Shown: piece after piece, positions 6,079 to 9,258 of the stretch
Position numbering within the stretch: position 1 is the first letter of the stretch
Layout of the letters: each line of letters starts with the position of its first letter
Notes under the pieces: generated by a model
Told to the model about the DNA's origin: nothing
Databases searched by the model: none
What the model saw: the letters and a program-made list of their open reading frames with translations, nothing else
Made by a program: the position numbers and the translations under genes
Source: Kiloniellales bacterium
GTDB lineage: Bacteria; Pseudomonadota; Alphaproteobacteria; Kiloniellales; JAKSBE01
Assembly: GCA_030067055.1 (NCBI GenBank)
Contig: JASJAL010000169.1
Coordinates: forward strand, 1 to 9,258
Length of the DNA: 9,258 nt
Reading direction: 5' to 3'

Positions 6079-6092
6079 CTCACTTTGCCGTC
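6067..6092 (+). promoter_or_regulatory. Possible EcfG-type promoter facing right
   Basis: GGAAC (6067-6071), 17 nt, CGTC (6089-6092), against the alphaproteobacterial general stress consensus GGAAC-N16/17-CGTT: one mismatch. It overlaps the rpoH promoter on the other strand. The nearest gene to the right is the XRE regulator more than 500 nt away, so its target is unclear. Short motifs like this arise by chance. Confidence 0.22.
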
Positions 6093-6529
6093 CCGGTCGT
6101 CCTCTCGCGATGGCCTTCGAAAACGTCTTGCCTGTTATACGCGGCCACAGGCCATTTTGTTCCAACATGACTGTGTCTATCACTGGTCAAAGCTTCGTGA
6201 CTGGCCCACAAACGCCACAAAGCCTAACCTTTTGCGGACAGCGCATTCTTTCAGCTTTGTACGCGAGACCACGGGAAATGGTTTGGTCCGCATGACCTCG
6301 GCCGGCCAGGAAGACCAACTGCCAGCACCACAGAAGGTCCCATCCTGCGTAACAGCCTCCTCCCACAGGGCTCTTGACCCGGGTCATGGCGGGCTGCGGC
6401 CGGGTTGTGAATTCTGCAGTGTCATCGTCGATGCGGAGACGCTTCGACTTGGACCCCGGATGCCGGCCTGCCTGATGCAAGCGGAGCAGAAAAGAGCTGC
6501 AGATTCCTGGGAAGCAAGTCGACGGGCCG
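6093..6529. other. Lower-GC gap between rpoH and the XRE gene, no gene recognised
   Basis: About 440 nt of visibly lower GC than the flanks. Open frames exist on both strands (plus 6085-6579, minus 6187-6561) but their codon use is unlike the neighbours, they lack ribosome binding sites, and neither protein resembles anything I know. Visible elements are GCCTGT/ACAGGC at 6130-6152 followed by ATTTTGTT, and the 12-bp palindrome at 6375-6386. No tRNA or known small RNA was recognised. It could be a regulatory region, an unknown RNA, or decayed genes. Confidence 0.4.
6375..6386. repeat. Perfect 12-bp palindrome TGACCCGGGTCA
   Basis: A perfect dyad with no spacer, about 230 nt upstream of the XRE regulator gene. 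It could be an operator for that regulator or another dimeric protein, but a second copy was not seen near the XRE promoter. Confidence 0.3.
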
Positions 6530-6557
6530 GTGTTAAGGAAAGGTTCCGTGGTATACT
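6530..6557 (+). promoter_or_regulatory. Extended -10 promoter of the XRE regulator gene
   Basis: TGG followed by TATACT (6549-6557) forms an extended -10 element (TGn plus a 5/6 hexamer). A weak -35, GTGTTA at 6530-6535, lies 16 nt upstream, as expected when an extended -10 compensates. Start of transcription near 6565, about 50 nt before the ATG. Confidence 0.5.
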
Positions 6558-6614
6558 GCATAGGGCAGTCGGGCGTTGAGGCGGCCTCGATTGCCAGACA
6601 AGGGGGATGACGAC

Positions 6615-6950
6615 ATGACGACCCGTTCCAGCATCTCTGGCTTCAAGCCGCGGCCCCGGCCGGCGCGGGTTCCCCAGCGAGCCAAGGACGAGGCGCTGCG
6701 CTATCGTGCCGACAAGATACCGATTACACCCGAGCAATGCCGCATGGCACGGGCGGCGCTGCAGATGACCGTGCGGCAGCTCGCCGACAGGACCGGGGTT
6801 TCACCGTCCCTGATCACCCGCTTCGAGAACGACCGCCTGCCCCACGAGACCGATACGCTGACCCGGCTGAGGACCGCCTTCGAAGCCCGGGGCATCGAGT
6901 TCATCCTCGACGACGTGCTCGGCGTTCAGCTGCGCAACCCGGCGAGCTGA
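6615..6950 (+). CDS. XRE-family helix-turn-helix regulator
   Basis: DNA-binding protein of 111 residues. A basic, Pro-rich N-terminal arm (KPRPRPARVPQRAK, 11-24) precedes a Cro/C1-type domain at about 38-92: ITPEQCRMARAALQMTVRQL (37-56), the turn and recognition helix TGVSPSLITRFENDR (60-74), then LTRLRTAFEARGIEFILDD (82-100). The ending GIEFI is typical of single-domain XRE proteins widespread in alphaproteobacteria. No ligand or oligomerisation domain is seen. ATG 6615 has AGGGGG at 6601-6606, 8 nt upstream; an upstream TTG in frame at 6576 adds only 13 charged residues. It is alone on its strand and converges with the CoA-transferase gene with a 22-nt gap, so it could regulate that operon or itself, but the sequence does not show which. 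Confidence 0.88.
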   Translation: MTTRSSISGFKPRPRPARVPQRAKDEALRYRADKIPITPEQCRMARAALQMTVRQLADRTGVSPSLITRFENDRLPHETDTLTRLRTAFEARGIEFILDDVLGVQLRNPAS

Positions 6951-6972
6951 TTTCCCGGTCTCGCGCTTCCGC

Positions 6973-8199
6973 TCAATCGGCCGCGATCACGACGCCGGCA
7001 GCGATCAGATCCTCGATTTCCTGAGCTGACCAGCCGTGCTCGGACAGGACACCGCGGCTGTGCTCGCCGTAGAGCGGTGCGCCGCGGCGCAGGGTGCCGG
7101 GCGTCTCGGAGAACTGGACCGGCGCGCCCAGGGTCCGCACCCTGCCCAGGCGGCTGTGTGCGACCTCGGTCACCATGCCCCGGGCCAGGGCCTGGGGATC
7201 GGCCTGCATCTCGGCAATCGATCGAACCGGCCCGGCCGGGACGCCGGCGGCATCCAATGCCGCCAGCCAGGCGGCCGAATTCCGGGTCCTGAAGTGCTCG
7301 GCCAAGCGAGCCGCCAGCTCCATCCGATGGGCCATACGCGCCCGGTTGTCCTGGAACCTGGGGTCGGCCGCCAGTTCCGGCTCGCCCAGGACCTCGACCA
7401 GGCGCTCCCAGTTGGCCTGGTTGGCAGCGCCGACCGTGATCCAGCCGTCGGCGGTCTCGAAGGCCTCATAGGGTGCATTCAGGGGATGCGCCGAGCCCAT
7501 CGGCCCGGGCGGCTCGCCGGTCGCGAAGCACATCGCCGACTGCCAGTAGGTGTGGACGATGCCGGCTTCGAAGAGCGAGGTGTCGACCTGCTGTCCCCGC
7601 CCCGTTTGCAGGCGGCGGGCATAGGCCGCGGCGACGCCCAGGGCGCCGAGGATCCCGGCGGTGATGTCGGTGACCGGAGCGCCGACCTTGACCGGCGGCC
7701 GCCCGGTCCCCTCGCCGGTGATGCTCATCAGGCCGCTCATGCCCTGGGCGATCAGGTCGAAGCCCGCCCGGTCGGCATAGGGTCCGCTGCGCCCGAAGCC
7801 GGAGAGCGCGCAGTAGATCAGCTCGGGCTTCTCGCGGCTCAACGCCTCGTAGCCCAGGCCGAAGCGCTCCATGGTGCCGCGGCGGTAGTTCTCGACCACC
7901 ACGTCGGCAGCGAGGATCAGGCGGCGGACCACGGCCTGCCCGGCCTCCGTCTTGAGGTCGACCGCGATGCCCCGCTTGTTGCGGTTCATCATCATGAAGG
8001 CCGCCGACTCCCCGTCTATGTCGGGCGGCAGGGTGCGCCGGGTGTCGTCGCCGCCCGGCACCTTCTCGACCTTGATCACCTCGGCGCCGAGATCTGCGAG
8101 CATCAGGCCGCAGACCGGACCGGCCATGATGTGAGCCAGCTCGATCACCTTGACCCCGCTGAGGGGACCGCTCACCTCCGTCCCGCTCTGGCCGGTCAT
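6973..8199 (-). CDS. Class III CoA-transferase, CaiB/BaiF family
   Basis: Moves CoA between carboxylic acids through a mixed anhydride on an active-site Asp; cytoplasmic dimer. 408 residues, the normal length. Seen: LSGVKVIELAHIMAGPVCG (13-31), LADLGAEVIKVEKVPGGD (34-51), NRNKRGIAVDLK (72-83), ADVVVENYRRGTMERFGLGY (98-117), ALSGFGRSGPYADRAGFDLI (131-150) with probable catalytic Asp148, PVTDITAGILGALGVAAAY (175-193) and GRGQQVDTSLFEAG (200-213). The set is complete and points to an active enzyme. The ATG comes one base after the stop of the preceding crotonase gene (TGA, G, ATG), so the two are probably translationally coupled. With the TRAP permease upstream, the acid imported by TRAP is the natural candidate acceptor. 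The acids used cannot be told from sequence. Convergent with the XRE regulator gene. Confidence 0.95.
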   Translation of the reverse strand: MTGQSGTEVSGPLSGVKVIELAHIMAGPVCGLMLADLGAEVIKVEKVPGGDDTRRTLPPDIDGESAAFMMMNRNKRGIAVDLKTEAGQAVVRRLILAADVVVENYRRGTMERFGLGYEALSREKPELIYCALSGFGRSGPYADRAGFDLIAQGMSGLMSITGEGTGRPPVKVGAPVTDITAGILGALGVAAAYARRLQTGRGQQVDTSLFEAGIVHTYWQSAMCFATGEPPGPMGSAHPLNAPYEAFETADGWITVGAANQANWERLVEVLGEPELAADPRFQDNRARMAHRMELAARLAEHFRTRNSAAWLAALDAAGVPAGPVRSIAEMQADPQALARGMVTEVAHSRLGRVRTLGAPVQFSETPGTLRRGAPLYGEHSRGVLSEHGWSAQEIEDLIAAGVVIAAD

Positions 8200-8200
8200 C

Positions 8201-8983
8201 TCAACCGCCCTTGAAGTCCGGGGTGGCCTTGGCGAGGAAGGCCTTGTAGCCGATCTGGAAGTCCTCGGTGCCGAAGCAGGCGAAGCCTTCGTCCAGCTCG
8301 GCCTCGGTCAGGGGCACGCCGCTCGCCAAGCGCCGGATGAAGGCCTTGTGCCAGCGGTTGACCAGGGGCGCGCCGGCGGCGATCCGGGCGGCCGTCGCCT
8401 CGGCTTCGGCCTCGACCGCGTCGTCCTCGACCACCCGGTTGACCAGGCCCTTGGCCAGGGCCTCTTCGGCGCCCATGATCCGGGCTTCGAAGAGCAGCTC
8501 CTTGGCGACCGAAGGGCCGACCAGGGCGAGCAGGCCCTCGACCTCGGGGTAGGCCATCACCAGGCCGAGGCGGTTGATCGGCACCCCGAAGCGGCTGGAG
8601 CGGCCGCAGATCCGCAGGTCGGCCAGGGCCGCGATCTCCAGGCCGCCGCCAACGCAGATGCCCTGGACCATGGCCACGACCGGGACCGGGCAGTCGCGGA
8701 TCGCGGCCAGGGTCGCGTGCATGAGTGCGCCGTAAGTGCGGGCCTGCGCGACATTCGACCGCTCGGTTTCGAACTCGCCAATGTCGTTGCCGGGGCTGAA
8801 GGCCCGACCGCCGGCCCCGCGCAGCAGGACGCAACGCAGGGTCTCGTCGCCGGCCAGCTCATGAAAGACCACGCCAAGGCGCTGCCACATCGGCTTGGTC
8901 ATGGCGTTCAGCTTCTCGGGCCGGTCCAGGACCACGGTCGCGACGGCATCGCGCCGCAGCAGGGTTATATTCTCATGCGTCAT
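8201..8983 (-). CDS. Enoyl-CoA hydratase/isomerase (crotonase) family protein
   Basis: Acts on an acyl-CoA bound in a crotonase fold; 260 residues, full length. The first oxyanion-hole strand is GRAFSPGNDIGEF (59-71), the second GICVGGGLEIAALADLRI (108-125). Glu116 matches Glu144 of rat mitochondrial hydratase, but the place of Glu164 (in FGQPE of that enzyme) reads FGVPINRLG (132-140), so Ile136 replaces the second catalytic Glu. Simple hydratase activity is therefore doubtful; isomerase, decarboxylase, hydrolase or ligation-type chemistry is possible. Start ATG 8983 has GAGAG about 7 nt upstream. It lies 26 nt after the TRAP permease stop and one base before the CoA-transferase, inside one operon. 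The fold assignment is firm, the reaction open. Confidence 0.93.
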   Translation of the reverse strand: MTHENITLLRRDAVATVVLDRPEKLNAMTKPMWQRLGVVFHELAGDETLRCVLLRGAGGRAFSPGNDIGEFETERSNVAQARTYGALMHATLAAIRDCPVPVVAMVQGICVGGGLEIAALADLRICGRSSRFGVPINRLGLVMAYPEVEGLLALVGPSVAKELLFEARIMGAEEALAKGLVNRVVEDDAVEAEAEATAARIAAGAPLVNRWHKAFIRRLASGVPLTEAELDEGFACFGTEDFQIGYKAFLAKATPDFKGG

Positions 8984-9009
8984 CTGAAGACTCTCGGGCC
9001 AAAGGCTTG

Positions 9010-9258
9010 TCAGCGATAGAAATACTCGACCAGGCTCATGGGTACGACCGGGACGTAGGTCACGATCATCAAGACCAGGAACAGAACGGCGATGAACTGG
9101 ATGTTGACCTTGGAGACCTCCCAGACGTCGGCCTTGGCGATCGAGCAGGCGGTGATCAGGACGCTGGCCACGGGCGGGGTCTGCTGTCCGATCCCCAGAT
9201 TGAGGGTGACGATCAGCCCGAAGTGGATCGGGTCGATCCCGACCGCCGTGATCAGCGG
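9010..9258 (-). CDS. TRAP transporter large permease (DctM family), C-terminal part only
   Basis: The last 82 residues of an inner-membrane subunit that drives sodium-coupled uptake of carboxylates delivered by a periplasmic binding protein. Seen: GIDPIHFGLIVTLNLGIGQQTPPVA (7-31), the conserved late loop and helix of DctM proteins with its TPPV, then ACSIAKADVWEVSK (37-50), and a final hydrophobic helix ending in TYVPVVP (67-73) and EYFYR. Family members are about 430 residues, so the start, and probably the small permease and binding-protein genes, lie beyond the right edge. Stop TGA at 9010-9012, 26 nt before the crotonase gene on the same strand. The solute is unknown; the downstream CoA-transferase suggests a monocarboxylate or dicarboxylate. 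Confidence 0.92.
   Translation of the reverse strand, partial: PLITAVGIDPIHFGLIVTLNLGIGQQTPPVASVLITACSIAKADVWEVSKVNIQFIAVLFLVLMIVTYVPVVPMSLVEYFYR

Noticed and set aside
6085..6579. Plus-strand open frame of 164 codons in the lower-GC gap
   Set aside because: TTG start without a ribosome binding site, third positions not G/C-biased like the neighbours, Cys/His/Pro scattered without pattern, and it overlaps the XRE promoter. A translated search finding conserved homologues would reverse this.
6951..6972. Terminator between the convergent XRE and CoA-transferase genes
   Set aside because: The 22-nt gap shows no hairpin or T-tract on either strand.
7036..8214. Long open frame (392 codons) antisense to the CoA-transferase
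   Set aside because: High-GC genes that avoid TTA, CTA and TCA codons leave an open antisense frame. The sense frame has complete family motifs; the antisense product resembles nothing.
8150..9019. Plus-strand open frame of 289 codons opposite the crotonase gene
   Set aside because: Same antisense artefact; the minus strand carries a full crotonase with its motifs in place.

Overview
The window reads as chromosomal DNA of a high-GC alphaproteobacterium, probably of the Rhodospirillales type. I infer this from the strong G/C preference at third codon positions, an RpoH-family sigma factor with the alphaproteobacterial arrangement, a Rhodospirillales-style outer-membrane porin, and a TRAP/CoA-transferase/crotonase cluster. 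No genus can be named from the sequence alone. No mobile element, CRISPR array, rRNA or tRNA was seen.

Layout. (1) 1-1477, minus strand: a short-chain dehydrogenase followed after 40 nt by an acyl-CoA dehydrogenase that runs off the left edge. (2) 1706-2968, plus strand, divergent from the SDR: a YcaD-like major facilitator transporter. The divergent gap holds a plausible SDR promoter and a perfect 8-bp dyad. (3) 3045-3236, minus strand: a 63-residue helical protein resembling DUF6961. (4) 3237-3950: no convincing gene; a GC-rich, hairpin-rich part, then an A/T-rich regulatory part leading to (5) a porin-like outer-membrane protein, plus strand, 3951-4946. (6) 5066-5926, minus strand: an RpoH (sigma-32) family factor, convergent with the porin, with a good promoter, a leader of about 115 nt and a hairpin touching the ribosome binding site. 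(7) 6079-6549: a lower-GC stretch without a credible gene. (8) 6615-6950, plus strand: a small XRE-type regulator with an extended -10 promoter. (9) 6973-9258, minus strand: the end of an operon with a TRAP transporter large permease (cut by the right edge), a crotonase-fold enzyme and a class III (CaiB/BaiF) CoA-transferase.

How the genes may work together. The right-hand operon fits uptake of a carboxylate by TRAP, CoA activation by transfer, and conversion by a crotonase-fold enzyme; that enzyme lacks one of the two catalytic glutamates of true enoyl-CoA hydratases, so hydration may not be its reaction. The left-hand acyl-CoA dehydrogenase would fit acyl-CoA breakdown, but nothing in the sequence links it to the right-hand operon. 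The middle (porin, RpoH-like sigma factor, XRE regulator) is envelope and stress regulation.

I do not see an obvious undescribed multi-gene system. The points most worth a second look are the altered crotonase active site, the rpoH promoter and leader, the structured 3.3-3.65 kb gap, and the looped-out spacer in front of the 63-residue gene.
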